This document shows positions 34,481-46,890 of a stretch of 64,000 nt of DNA, in pieces. The DNA is from Dasypus novemcinctus. Lineage: Eukaryota > Chordata > Mammalia > Cingulata > Dasypodidae. The notes below the pieces were generated by a model. The model did no database searches, was not told the DNA's origin, and saw only the letters and a list, made by a program, of their open reading frames with translations. How positions within the stretch are numbered: the stretch's first letter is position 1; every line of letters starts with the position of its first letter. The stretch covers positions 117,723,225 through 117,787,224 of the forward strand of contig NC_080683.1 in NCBI RefSeq assembly GCF_030445035.2, written 5' to 3'. The translations under genes and the position numbers were made by a program.

Positions 34481-35524
34481 CTTCACGTGCTTTTGTAAAC
34501 CCACCGGCCTCCACGTGGATTTAGAGTGTTGGCAGCCACACCTGCTGCATTAGTTTTTCACAGTCTTGAGTGGGCAGGACTAAGAACAGTGGCGCTGAGT
34601 GGCTCTGTTAGCCTCACCCCCCCACCACGTGGTGGGGGGGCGTCCACAGCCCTGTCTGCTCAGCACGCTTGCCCTGGTGCCTCTTGAATGCCCCGGGCCG
34701 GCCCTTTTGTCAGGCTGCTTTTCCTGTCTCCCTGTCTTTAACCATCTCCCTAAGCATAAAAGCAGACTGGCCTCTTTGGCTGCCATTTCTAAAGGTCATG
34801 CAGGTCTGTCGGAGACTTGATTTACCCGGCGTCGCTCGGGGGTTGTCCTAAATACACCTGCTTTCCCGGGGGCAGGGCAAATGGAGCGTCTAACCCAACC
34901 CAGCCTTCAAAACGCAGTGCCTGCTGGGTGCAGTCTCATCTGCCCTTCGGGGCGTCAGGCCCGGGCTGGGCGTGGGCAGGCGAACGCCCATCTCGTTCTG
35001 CTGCCCCCCGACTGGGCCTGGAGTTGGGAGTCTCGCATGTGTTTAAAGAGGCAGCTAATGAGGAACCCATCCAGCCTCTGGCTCTCACCCAAGACCTATT
35101 TGTAAGAATTGCTTGCAATGCAGGCTATGCTGGGATATTCCCAGCCGTTGAAGGACCACACGCTGCTGGAGAAGTTGCTGCTTAGGGAAAATAAAATTAT
35201 ACCTTGTCTCTGGTCTGATACTTATTGTCAAAATGAGACCCATAAGGGGAGTTGTCCCCTGTACGTAGGTGGCTGGAAGTGATTCGAATGCCTGGGGAGA
35301 GAAGCTGCAGAGCTTTTCACTGCAGCTTCAAGACAGGAACAGGTTTCAGTTTGCCCAAGCAATATGAAATATACTTGTTTTAATTTAGAAAGCAAGAGAG
35401 ACAAATGGCACACTTGTAAAAAAAAAATGAAGAAGAGGAAGGATTGTTTTCAGGCTGTGAACTGAGTACGTTCTCACTATAGAAAGCTGAAAAGCGTAGA
35501 AAGTGTAATCACTGACACACAGCG

Positions 35525-35800
35525 TCACCCCAGGTGAGGAGATCGAGGCTTAGAGAGGATGCGACTTGCAAGGTTACATGGCGGAAGGTGGTAAAGTCTA
35601 ACCTCTGACCTCTGCATGCAAAAGTCAGGCTGCCTAGAGATAATGAATATTAAAACGTGGTTTATTTTCTTCTAAGTATCTGTAATGGAAATTGGGTCAA
35701 ATGGCATGTCATGTTTTGTAACTCACTACATTCACTTCATACTATTTCAAAACATTTTCCCAATGTCATTAAGGGTTCTTTGGAAACATGTTAAGGACCA
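35525..35800 (-). repeat. MIR-like remnant beside an old AT-rich repeat
   Basis: CCCAGGTGAGGAGATCGAGG and TTGCAAGGTTACATGGCGG (35566-35584) match antisense MIR, ending near 35640. The AT-rich sequence after it (TTGTAACTCACTACATTCAC, ATTTTCCCAATGTCATTAAG) looks like the same old LINE-like type as at 17990. Confidence 0.5.
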
Positions 35801-36569
35801 TTAATAGTCCATTTAGTTGATGTATCGAGGTTCATTACCAGCTGACCATGAGTGAAGGACATTTGATAGTTACTCAAGGACATGCCTAGCCCCCCGTAGA
35901 AGGAACCCCATTTCCTTGGTCACGGGAATGGGGAGACACACAAGTCCTGCCAGGAGGACCTCTGGAAATGCTTATCGGGCCCAACAGGAGCATGAAGGAG
36001 GAAGGCATTTGAAAGGACGGGTGGATGTGTAAAACCGAGGCTGGAAAATACTGCCGAGCGCCTGTGAGCTCTGGATGGTGCGGTCTGTCTCTGCACCAGG
36101 GATGAAATTTCAAGGCGATGGCCTTGACCTTTCCATGTCTTCATACTAGCTTGATGCTCAGCTTTTACATCTTAGGCTAAACTTAATAATTTAAAATCTG
36201 TAGATAAAAAGTAAATAAAAGAACAACTGGGACAGATTGTCTATTTCCTAGGGCCTTACGGACCTGCACAGTTTATATCTGCATGTGCCGTCCAGACTGA
36301 AACAGTCCTTGACTGTGCTTGTCCTGAGAGATGCGGGGATTATTAGACTGGCTGTCGGGTGCTGGGTGGTTCCCGGGAGAACACTGGACAGCTGGAAGAT
36401 TGACATGGTTCTTTACTCTGGCTAATTTCCAGGAACACCGGTGCTTATTTCCATGTTGCGTACTTTCCCCATTGCCCAGTAGCTTTTGTCCCCCCAAGGT
36501 GGAGAGAGAACACACAGCTGTGGAAAGGAGGTACTGTACTGTTTGTTTCATTCGGTCCTTACATTTGCC

Positions 36570-37000
36570 TCCGGGCTCACCCACTTACCAGCTCTGTCCA
36601 TGGGTACACGATTCGTCTTGTGCTGTGAAATGGACACGATTAGCATGCCTCCCCAGGGCTCATGAGAGTTCTGAGACAACATAATGAGAAAGTTCCTAGC
36701 CCAGAGCCTGCTGGGATGGCTGGGCTCAGTTGCTCCTCTTCTTTTTCATACTTCCTTTTCTAGAGAGTGGCAAAGTATTATTCCTAGGTCTTCCTAACTT
36801 GTGACAGTAGGGCTAAACTTCTAAAGGGGTCTAAAGCCTACAGTAGTCAGGTGACATGGGACAAGTTACTGTCTCTGAGCCTATTAGCTCATTAATAAAA
36901 TGTATGTCATTAGCTATCTTTTAATGTTGTGTTAAATTAAATGAGACAGTGTATGCTAAGTCACAGTGCCTTGCAGAGAGTGGGCACTAGATAGCAAGGG
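36570..37000 (+). repeat. Two MIR-like remnants
   Basis: The first (about 36570-36700) has CACCCACTTACCAGCTCTGT, CTGTGAAATGGACACGATTA and GTTCTGAGACAAC. The second (about 36840-37000) has GGTGACATGGGACAAGTTAC, AAATTAAATGAGACAGTG (36933-36950) and AGTGCCTTGCAGAGAGTGGG. Both follow the MIR order on the plus strand. Confidence 0.65.
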
Positions 37001-38059
37001 GTATTTATATTAAGTGGACACATCATTGAAAGCCAGCCTGCTTCCTAGCACCTTCCTGTACATCACACCCCCCTCCAGCTGTTCCTCCTCTGACTTACCT
37101 TCTTCTCCCCATTCACTGGCTGAAGGCCTTTCTTAGAGCTCTGTGCTTCTGTTTTGCATCTTGTACTTTTCCTTAGAAGTTTCTTCTGCTTCCAGGGCTT
37201 CAACTACCACTTTTAGATTGATAACTTGAAAGCTTTTCCTGAGCTCCAGACCACTATTTTCAATCATCCACCTGCCAGCACTTGGATGCCCAAAGGTACT
37301 ACAACCTCAAAATACACAAAAACATAGTTATTATCTTCCCTACTGACTTGCTTAAAACTGTTTTCCCAGGAACTCCTCTCTGTTCTTCTTCTATGCTCTC
37401 TCTAGATTTTGTTTCCTCCTTTCCATTCCTGACTGCATCATTCTTGCATCAACTCTGGACCCTTATAGCAGATGGAGTCCCTTCCTCTACCCTTCCATCT
37501 TAAACTAAATTTAATGATTTAAAGCTGAATGATTTCCTGTCTCTGGTTAGTAATGACAACAACAAAACTGTAATAACAAGACAGTGGTGTCAGTGAAACA
37601 CACCGTGACAACAACCATTTATTGAGTATGTTCAGTGTGCTACGTGCTATTGGTACCAGCCTCAGTTCTGGGCCGTCCTCAGGGCTGAGGGAATGCTCTT
37701 CCCAGAATCTGTCCTGCTCCCTCAGGCCACGCTTTCCTACTCAGGACCTCAGATTTCCCTGCCCAGACCATACAACACCTCATTGCAGAAACTGCACATG
37801 GGACTCTTCCCAGCTTTGGCCTGCCCGAAGAGTTCAGGTGGCCCCACAGAGGTGTGCTCTATAGATCTGAGGGCTCTCTACAGGGGTTGTGAACTGAAAG
37901 GCCTTGCAGGCTGGGGTGTCCACACCTGTGCACATGAATCTTCTTTATGGGGCATGATGGAACCGGGAACAGAAAGAGAAGGCAATTGTTCAGGGGCCTT
38001 CAAGGGTGTTGTAAATGTTAGAATGGCCCTGGCAGTCAATTAGGAATTTGGCCAATGCA

Positions 38060-38215
38060 GCTTCTTATCTAATCATCATAACACTTCTTGTGGTAGATAA
38101 TATTAGTCCCATTGTTTTCAGATGAAGTGAGGGCTGAAGAGGTTAAATATTTATAGTGCATAGTTTGTAATTTGGCTAAGCTTGAATTTTAACCCAGATT
38201 AGTTTGACACCAATT
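38060..38215 (-). repeat. MIR-like remnant, antisense
   Basis: GTCCCATTGTTTTCAGATGA (38107-38126), TGAAGAGGTTAAATATTTA and GTAATTTGGCTAAGCTTGAA match antisense MIR in order. Confidence 0.65.
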
Positions 38216-38239
38216 TTTTTTTTCACTTTCTATCTATTC

Positions 38240-38530
38240 TCTCCATCGTAGGCAGAGTTGTACTTCCTAGAAGATTTCCCAGATCACATTAATCTCTTAG
38301 TTAAAAATCTTTCATCACTCCTTATTTTCACCTGGCTATGGACCAGGCTTCCTGGCATGGCATGTAAGACCCTTCAAAACCTGGCTCAAATCTACTTTTT
38401 GAATCTCATTTCTCATCTATCTTTATACCATGACTGCTCACAATGGGACTCTTGGCTGTTCTGTGAATCATTTCTGTGCCTTTGTATTCACAACGTCAAC
38501 TAGGACTGTCATTCCCCCCTCTCCATCTGG
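38240..38530 (+). repeat. L2-like remnant
   Basis: TGTAAGACCCTTCAAAACCTGGCTC-type sequence (38362-38386), TTTCTGTGCCTTTGTATTCA and CTGTCATTCCCCCCTCTCC follow the L2 3' end order (the CACAATCTGGCCC, CTTTGCTC, TGCCCTTCC pattern). Confidence 0.65.
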
Positions 38531-38589
38531 CTGACCAAGGCCTGTTCTGTCCCCTCCATTTTCAGGCCAAATGAATATCACCTTGAGCC

Positions 38590-39035
38590 TTATTCAGGGT
38601 TCTCCAGGGAAATCAACAGGAGACATGTGTATGTATATGTATATGCATAATGTAAATATTATGATATTTTATAGGAATTGGCTCATGTCATTGGGGGGGA
38701 TGGGCAAGTCCAAATTCCGTAGAGCAGGCTGCAAGCTGGGAACTCTGACAAAGGTTTTCTAAGAATTCCCAGAAGCTGGTTTTCGGTAGAGATGGAAATT
38801 CTCTTTCCTGACTACTGAAATCATCACTTCAGCCTTCAACTGATTAGAAGAGACAGCTCTCATTGTTGAAGGCAGTCTCCTCAGCTGATTGTAGATGTTA
38901 TCAGCTATAGATGTAGTCAACTTACTGATGATTTATGCCCACAAAATATCCCCAAGGTAACAATCACTTGACCAAACAACTGGACACATAACCTGGCCAT
39001 GTTGGTATATGAACTTCATCATTACACCTTGTCTC
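38590..39035. repeat. Old dispersed repeat, class not assigned
   Basis: Begins TTATTCAGGGTTCTCCAGGG (38590-38609), then a TGTATATGTATATG stretch, AGGAATTGGCTCATG, GCAAGTCCAAATTCCGTAGA, TTCAACTGATTAGAAGAGAC and a final TTGACC/ACACATAACCTGGCCATG part. This is a well-known eutherian repeat pattern, but I do not trust my memory for its family name. Confidence 0.55.
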
Positions 39036-40429
39036 TGAAGACACTTCCACTTTTCTAGACAGGACGCCCCCACCCCATTGTTCATTTACAGCTGGTTGTG
39101 TATGCCTTGATTCAAGTGCTTATTGCCTTGTACTTATGTTTATTTATTATCCCTTGCCTGTTACTTCCCCTAGACTGCAAGTGCCAGGAAATTGTATCTT
39201 ATTCATCACGATATGCAGTGCCTGGACCTAAAGTGGGTTAAATAAATATTTATTAAGGAAATAAAGAAATAAAGCATCTATTTATTGCTAACAATCTTAA
39301 GCACTTCTCCCAAATGGATTTCTGGCCATTTCAGAATACCAATTTTAGTTCTGTCAGTAGTGTTGATCAGGTAATGGACTGCTCTGATAAGGCATTTTGA
39401 TGCCATAACTGAGAATTTCTATTCCATAGAAAATGGTACTTTACATTTAGACCTATCACTTTGCTGTCATGCCATGTAACTTATAAGAAGTTATTATAAA
39501 TGTAGGTGAGTATAATTTGTGAATTTTAAAAGGGCAGTGAGTCCTGACTAGAACATAGGAAAATCAATTTTTTCTCAGGGTGATCACTTTTTTTTTTTTA
39601 AGTTATCTGTCTTTGGCTAAGTAGACGTTTCTGAATGATATTTATGCTGTAGTGTTGCCATCTTTCAAGAAGAAGCTTTACATTTGCATCAAGCTATCAA
39701 CGTAGCAAAAAGTGTACGGTTAAGAAAAAGGGTCACGGTATTGCTCAGCTAATTTTCTCTTCTTCCTAAGATTTGAGCATTTTGTTGGAAAATGGATGGT
39801 GGTTGTTTGTTTCTACTTGCTGTTGCTTGGCAGAGGGCTGGGGTTCGGGGAGGGACCTTGCCCGTGAATGGCCAGGTAGAACGCCTTCCCCGTGAAAAAC
39901 CATTCATTACAAAATGCAGGTGCTTCTGCGCTGGGGAGCCCTGGGCAGTGCCGGCGGGCATGCTGCATGCCCTTAGGATGGTCATGCCTCAGCCTGAAGC
40001 CCCGAGGGCACCTCAAAGAAAGACGCAAACTGAATTAAGTCTACTGGCTTTAAATTATATTTAGGACCAAGGTGTGGGCATTTGAGGATCATAGGCAAAC
40101 CTACTTTCGGTTCAGAAGGTTTTAGGGAGAAGAAGGAATTCAGGGTTTGAAAGGTGGTACAGAGGTTTTTTTTAGAGGAAAGGGAAACTATTCCAGGCTG
40201 ATGGCCCAGTTTTGGGTACAATGGGAAGGGAAGGGACACTGACTTGAGGTAACCAAGAGATGCAGGTAGCACAGGGCAGTTGAAGAGGGTTGGATGGAAG
40301 CCTTTACCAGAAACACAAGCCATGCAGGGTGCCAGGCACAAAGCTTTGAAGGAAAGGGAGAGTGTGTTTATGCAGATGTAGGCTAGGCAAGCTACCAGTT
40401 TTACCTCTTCTAATGGTAATATACTTTAT

Positions 40430-40760
40430 TGTTGAAAATTTTTAAAAAGAGAAATATATAAATAACCAAAACCATCCATAATCCCAAAAGGCAGAGATGT
40501 CGTGGAGGTGTTTTGGAGAATTTCTACCCAGCTTCTCTCTCTCCCTCCTCCCCCCATTCCGTAGGCATAGGTAAGTTTTTATTTAAAAGTGGGATCATGG
40601 TATATATTCTACTTTATGTTCTCAAGTTTTGCTTTACATTTTAAGAGCATTTTCCTGTTAATAAAAAACTTTTCAGAACACTTCAAATTATGACATATTC
40701 TGTTCTATGGGTATGCCATAATTTACTTAACCGTATTTACATTATAAATGAAATTTCAGG
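40430..40760. repeat. Ancient AT-rich LINE-like remnant
   Basis: Contains CATCCATAATCCCAAAAGGC, TAAAAGTGGGATCATGGTAT and ATGGGTATGCCATAATTTAC, in the order seen in a common old eutherian repeat. Family not assigned. Confidence 0.45.
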
Positions 40761-42073
40761 AAAAATCCTGCCATATAGAACTTTGCCATATCTTTGACGA
40801 TTTCCCTAGATGTCTGGAAGAGGAAATCCTGGGCTTTGTTCTAAGTTGTGTCAGAATTGAATATTGTTCAGGCTCTTGACCTACATTGCTGAATGGCTTT
40901 TCACGAAAGCCCTGTGGCGCCCAGGCTTTCCCTGTGCCCTGGGAGGCAGCCGCATGAGCTGCTGTGAAGCTCGTTGCTGGAGCACTGTCCAGCGGAAGTG
41001 TCAGGGGCCAAGGTGACCCATGGGCGAGGAGGGTGTGTGAGGAGAGGCTGGCTGATCTGGCCAGGAAGGAGGGCATCTTGTCACGAAGGCCCTTGGCCGG
41101 TGCCACCCGTAGGAGACCTCACCTGTCCTCAGACGTTGGCTCAAGAGTGTCGGGTGGCCCCACGGAGATCTCGCCTTGGCGTGGAGCCTGCATCGGGCTC
41201 CAGGCGTGGATGAGCCTCTCTTCCCCAAGGTCCCTTGTTGTGCCAGCACTGCCCCCCTCCTGGGGCTGCTGGATTAAACGAGACGACTGCCTGGCACGCT
41301 GCAGGAAGGCGTCCGTGAGCGGCTTCTCTCCACAATGTCAGCCAGGAACCCAGCAGAGGAAAGTGACAGAAACTCAGGCCAAAGGACGAGGCCCAGGTGG
41401 GTCCAAGACAAAGCCACTTGCTTCTGCTTTCTCACCTGCTGGCTCATCTGCACGGACTCGGCCGGCCTGCGCCTGGCACCCATGGGAGCCCTTCTCAGTG
41501 TTCAACCTTGATAACTCGGAAGCAAAGTTGCACCTGCCTGGGTCTAGGATGGGAAAATTGTCTTCTTTCCCCTTGTCCTACACTCAGTGCCAGCTGCATT
41601 GCTCCACACTTAACAGATGCTCAGTATTTGTAGAATAAATGGATTCCAGAAAAACCTCCCTTATGGGTATTATGGAATTCATATCTCCACCCCCGTAAAT
41701 AAAAAACTTTAATGCTTTTTCTCCTGATTATGTGGAATTCATGTCTTATGGGAGAAGTATTAATATCGATAATCCTAGCTTGCAGGTGAAAATCCGAAGC
41801 CACAATCCTTCTTTAATTTTTTCTAAATGGATAGAAATTTACTCTTCCTTATGAACTGTCTTCCTGACATATAGTTTTTATATCGTCAAATTGTGCAAGA
41901 ATATCTGATGATAAATTTACAAAGATAGGATGAAAAAGAGAAGCCCAGTGACCTATCACAGTAATGTAATATTTTTATTTTGCTTTCTGTTCTTTGGCAA
42001 TTGATTTTTTAAGTTAGACATATTAAATTTTAAATCAGACACGTTAAATAGCAAGTATCAAAGCTAAGAAGCA

Positions 42074-42373
42074 AGGAAGTGGACGTGGCTCAACTGATAG
42101 AGCATCCGCCTGTCATATGGAGGGTCCAGGATTCAATCCCCAGGGCCTCCTGACCCGTGTGCTGCGCTGGCCCACGTGCAGTGCTGATGTGTGCAAGGAG
42201 GGCCATGCCCCACACATGGAGAGCTGACATGGCAAGATGACACAACAAAAAAAGAGAGAGGCAGTTTCCTAGTGCCACTGAGGGTGCAGGCAGACACAGA
42301 AGAACACAGAGAGCAGATAACGGGGGGGGGGGGGGGGGGAAGGGGGGAGGAGAAATAAAATCTTTAAAATAAA
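42074..42373 (+). mobile_element. Shorter tRNA-derived SINE (DAS-like)
   Basis: Well-preserved head with GTGGCTCAACTGATAGAGC (A box) and GGTCCAGGATTCAATCCCC (B box, 42122-42140). It is ~100 bp shorter in the middle than the 498-930 type. The tail region contains an 18-G run at 42322-42339. Target-site duplication AAGCT(A/C)AGAAGCA lies at 42061-42073 and 42374-42386. Confidence 0.9.
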
Positions 42374-42929
42374 AAGCTCAGAAGCATTTATAATTTGAAG
42401 ATGGTTGATAAGCTTCCGTCAGGGTGTATGGGGGGCTGTTACTCATGTCCGCCCTCCCCTCTCCTCCCTCTCCTCTCTGGGGGAGACTCCCCGGCCCCTC
42501 CTCCGGGCTGGACCGTGGCTTCAAGGGTCCATCCTAGTGCTGCGTCCCTGTGGCCACCGTGACCGCTCGGAGGTCTCTCCTGCCGTTTCTGTGCTGGCCC
42601 TGGAGAGAACAGTGCTCTTTCCCCTCACGTCAACAAACTGGAATGTATGTACCTGTGCCGTCCGGTGGCCCTGTTTTTTCACTGTTTAGAGAAAACCTTG
42701 GGTGCAGGAGAAAATGAGGCTGATGGGCCGAGAGAGGCAGAAATAGAAGCTGGAGAAATAGCGGGTGACAGAGAACTGCCCAGGTGACGTGGCCAGCTCC
42801 CCCACCACATTCCGCAGTCGCTGGGAAAGTAGCATCCCTCTGCTATCCTTCCCCGCCCCCCGGATTTTTTTTCAAATGGTGTTTTGTTTTTTAAAAAGAG
42901 CTACTGAAAAAAAAACATAATGAGAAAGA

Positions 42930-43460
42930 AATACATCCATTTGGTTTCAAAAATGCACATACCATAAAAGAGTACATTTTCAGAAGTGTCCCTTCCACCC
43001 TGGTGCTGGTCATAAGAAGCAAACAGTCAAAGTCTCATACGTCATTTTAGAAACTATTTAGATATAGTCAAGTATTTATCTGCATGTAAGCTATGGTGGA
43101 GGGGCAAACAGAGATGCAAACCACACAAGCAGTGCTGAATTTGGTTTTACCTGTTACAGTCTATCCTGGCACATGTTGTAATCTGAGCATATAGAACACC
43201 CATTATTAATTCTTGATACTATTACTGTGTTTTATTTAGCCGGTTTCTAGTGGTATACTTTTACATTCCATCTCATCTTCTGCTATAAAAAAGTTCTGCT
43301 CCAGGAATATCCATATTTACATGTCCTTGCATGCATCTGTGAGTAAATTAATAGGATAAATTTCTCCAAGTAGAATTTCCTGATGGAGGAATCCAAAGAA
43401 CATGTGCATTTATTGTTATAATGAGCGTGGCTAAATTGCCTGCAGTTGTCCTTTGCTAAA
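42930..43460 (-). repeat. Old LINE-like remnant, antisense
   Basis: AT-rich sequence with CTCCAAGTAGAATTTCCTGATGG-type phrase (43363-43385) and GTGGCTAAATTGCCTGCAGT. It resembles an antisense old LINE 3' region. Strongly diverged. Confidence 0.4.
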
Positions 43461-44689
43461 AGAAACAAATCCATTAGCATTTGTTTCTATTAGCATTTGA
43501 ATTCCCAGGGTTTAAGTGGAGGTTTCATTTATAGACAAGAGCAACAGGTGTAATTGCTATAAAGAATCAGAAAAAAATGAGTTCCATATTTTTGCTGGAT
43601 ACAGGCCAATTCACTCACCTCTCTGAGGTGAGCAGAAGGAGAAAACACTATATTACACATTTTTGCAAGGAGCCACGTGCTTTGTGGCTGTAAAAAATAT
43701 TTTCTTTTGATTGTGCAAGTATATGCTAGAGTTATTATGTAAAAATGGGTACAAATGGATAGTATTTTTTTTTTAAATGACAGGCATAATTCCCTCATGC
43801 CACTATCTGCAAATACCCACTGCAAACATTCAGCAACACTTCCCTTGCTGAGTGCTCTCTTGATTGTCATTGCTGTGGAGCTCTTGGTACTGTTTGGAAT
43901 TTTTTATGTGCACGTATGCCTCTTACAATAGAATAAGAGATAGTAAAAGTTTACATCCTGAGGTAAAACATGAGCATAGCCATAGTATATTGTTTAGGAT
44001 TCTTTTTAACAGATTGAATCATATAAATAAATCTGCCATGATTCAACCCTTTCTGAACTGCAGCTATTTTATGCCGGAGCTTGTTGTGTAGCCCCGGAGC
44101 CTAGAACAGTTCCTGAAGGGGGAAATGTTCTTTGTTGTGAAATGTTCAAAGAAAAGGACTAATGCTGATGATGTCATTAAATAACGTCATTAAAATAGAT
44201 GAAAATAGAAACAACATGGAAACATTTTAACTGCACTGTAAAGAAAATCAATGAAGAAACCTATTTAATTCCAGTAGGCTCAATGGAATTGGCTCAGGCA
44301 GAAGCTTAATCAAAGAAAATCCGTCAGTGTTGGTATAAACTGTTTAAAGCACCTGTATTCATAAATGTGGAATAAAAACATCCCAAGTGCACAAGAGGGG
44401 GGTGAAAAGACTTTCCTTGAATGAGCTAGGAAACGTGCTGGCTGTGGCTGACCGCAGCAGCTGGCCCCAAAGCCACTTTCTTTCCACTCAGCCAAACAGC
44501 CTGCAGCTTCCCGTAGCCACACACCGGCCACCAGTGTGACTCCTTGTTTCGTGAGTGACCACTCAAAGCGGATCATTCACCTGGCGTGTCCGAGGGCATT
44601 TGGGGCGCTATTTTTAGGGGAGTGTGTCATGTGCCACAGTCGGTGGGCAGCCGCCTGCTGGCACGGCAGTGTGCCGAAGGTGGAAGATG

Positions 44690-44840
44690 TAGGTTTTGAA
44701 AACGGATGGTCTGCATTTAAATCACAGCCCTATCACCAGCCCATGGCCTTGCACAAGTCCCTTGACCTCTCTTAGTTTCGGTTTTGTTGACAATTCAACC
44801 CCTATCTTCAGAGCGGTGGATTAAATGAAGTAGTGATACG
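44690..44840 (+). repeat. MIR-like remnant
   Basis: CATTTAAATCACAGCCC, CTTGCACAAGTCCCTTGACC (44750-44769), TCTTAGTTTCGG and GTGGATTAAATGAAGTAG appear in MIR order on the plus strand. Confidence 0.65.
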
Positions 44841-45394
44841 AACCAACCAGTGATTCCAACCAAAACCAGCAGGGGCTGGTAAAGTGGGGCGCGCTGGCCC
44901 CCCTGCCCTTAGCCCAGCCCTGTGCTATGTGCTTGACCCTGCTCCCCATCGGATGGGAAGTGCTGTCACCACGAGGCACCGCTGCCAAGCGGGGTGGGCA
45001 TATGGGGACAAAATGTGGGTATAGTAATTGGGGGCCTCTAAGGTAAATATGCAATAAATGTGAGTTTCCTTTCCTTTTTCCTTTTTCTAGACTTCTAGAG
45101 TGTGTCTGTGGCTTCTTATTCACCCGCCATTTGTTAGAGGTGATCAATAACCTGGACTGTCCCTAAAAGCCATGACAAAAGCCGGAATCGCTACCACCCC
45201 CTTCTATAAATACAGCCCTCTCTCTGCTCTTGCCTGCAAGGGGAGGATGCGTGTCTGTCTTTAGCACTTTCCTTACTGGGAGGCCAGAGACTTCTCGGCC
45301 TCACCAATGGACAGAAAACTTTGCCCAGGAAAGACAAGGTCGAAATGCATTTTAAAAAATCATAGCCTACCCACCAACATGGATACAATGAAAA

Positions 45395-45780
45395 ATGACT
45401 GACCAAAAAAGTCTTGGGGAGATAGCGGAGCAACTGGAACGCCTCTGCACGTGCCTCCTCCAGGACCAGCAGTTTCACCCCCAGACACACACCCGATAGG
45501 ACGGTGTGCACGTGTCCACCAAAAGACGCGTGCGGACTGACCTCTTCCGTGGGAGGTCCAGGGTTTGTGCCCCCGTGCCTCCTGGAGAAGCCAAGCAAAC
45601 GATGAGCAGACAGATGAGGGAATCATCTGGCGGAGTGGAGGATAAATAAAGAAAAATAAAAAGTAAAATAAATAAATCTTAAAAAAAAAAGGCACGTGCG
45701 GCGGTGCTCATAGCTGCATTATGTGTTACCGCCTCCAAGTAGAAGGGGAAACCCCAGATGTCCCTGAACAGTGGCGCACA
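45395..45780 (+). mobile_element. Old LINE-1 ORF2 fragment, sense, split by a SINE
   Basis: GAGCAACTGGAACGCCTCTG (45429-45448), the later CACGTGTCCACCAAAAGACG, then after the SINE GTGCTCATAGCTGCATTATG (45704-45723) and CCAGATGTCCCTGAACAGTG. These match the well-known L1 ORF2 region in order. Decayed. Confidence 0.65.
45536..45686 (+). mobile_element. 5'-truncated tRNA-derived SINE inside an L1
   Basis: Starts within the tRNA-like head (GGGAGGTCCAGGGTTTGTGC, 45551-45570) and ends AATAAATCTTAAAAAAAAAA. The duplicated target AAAAG(A/G)C(G/A)CGTGCGG lies at 45521-45535 and 45687-45701. The L1 reading continues across it. Confidence 0.75.
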
Positions 45781-45945
45781 GGGCCAGTACTGCCGCTGGC
45801 AGTCATTCCTGTGTGTGCGCCATGCCACGTCCTGAGGCTCAATGGGACGGGCATTTTCAGGAAGGTGACCTCCTGGATCATGTGTTGTGCTTGTCCACAG
45901 TCATCCCAGCTGCTCCAGCTTTACAGACGAAGTTCTGGAGCAATT
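45781..45945 (+). repeat. Diverged direct repeat, copy 1
   Basis: Shares most of its length with 46734-46890. Matching phrases in order: GGGCCAGTACT, CTGGCAGTC, CTGTGTGTG, CCACGTCC, CAGGAAGGT, GTGTTGTGCTTGTCCACA and CTCCAGCT. It is not an obvious part of the L1 that ends just before it. Origin unknown. Confidence 0.8.
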
Positions 45946-46733
45946 CAGAGAGTTACTTGATAGGTGGCTTAGCTCGTACAATCCTAGAACTGTAGGGCAC
46001 AAGCAGATCTTAGAAAGAGAAGGCATCCTGGTATGCCCTCCTACCCAAAGCATCAAAGAGGAATCGGGTGAACATTCAGGAATATATTTGATTTTGCTTG
46101 ATTGACATGTGTGTCCATATTGAAAGGTAGTTATTGCTAAATCCTGACTTCCCCGATTCACTATTTTAATTTCCCTTTGTCTGTTGTTACCGTACAGCCC
46201 AAGGAAGCTGGTCTGTGCGCCATGGTGATGCAGTGAAGGAAATCGACTCCGTCTCCTTGGCATGACCAGACACAAGTCACCGCCTCATGCATATGTAGCA
46301 TGGCTAATTATGCTTTTTTAAGAAGCAGTGCCATGTCAGGACGTGAGTGCTGGGTCACTGTCTTTAATTAGGCAGGAGTGAGTTTGTACATCTGTGCATA
46401 AAAAGCAATCACGTAGTGTAATTGAATATTGGTTTGGGTCTGCCCCTCTCTCCCTGCTGTGGCCTCTGAAGGCTCAAAGGAGGATGATCTGAGTGGTTGC
46501 TGGTCAGGATTTCAACCCTGCTCCGTGTGATTTCCCTCTCAGCTGAAACGAGCTCGCCAGCTCTGCCGTCCAGTCCTGCCCATGGCCGTGGCTGGCACGG
46601 GGAGCCATTCCACGATGGCCCCTGGATTGTGGAGCCAGCCGGCGGTCCCGGCACCTGTCGGCCACCTGGCTCAGGTCCGCATTATAGATCCCGTGGATGT
46701 GTAAGCAGGTGAAAGAGCGGAGGAGACCCTCCG

Positions 46734-46890
46734 GGGCCAGTACTCCTGCTGGCAGTCGTTTCTGTGTGTGCACCACGCCACGTCCAGAGGCCCAGCAGGG
46801 TGGGCGTTTCCAGGAAGGTACTCTGCTGGGTCGTGTGTTGTGCTTGTCCACAATCAGCCCGCAGCCACTCCAGCTGTACAGATCAAGTTC
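46734..46890 (+). repeat. Diverged direct repeat, copy 2
   Basis: Second copy, offset 953 bp from the first and in the same orientation, with scattered substitutions and short gaps. Either a local segmental duplication or two members of an unrecognised dispersed family. Confidence 0.8.
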
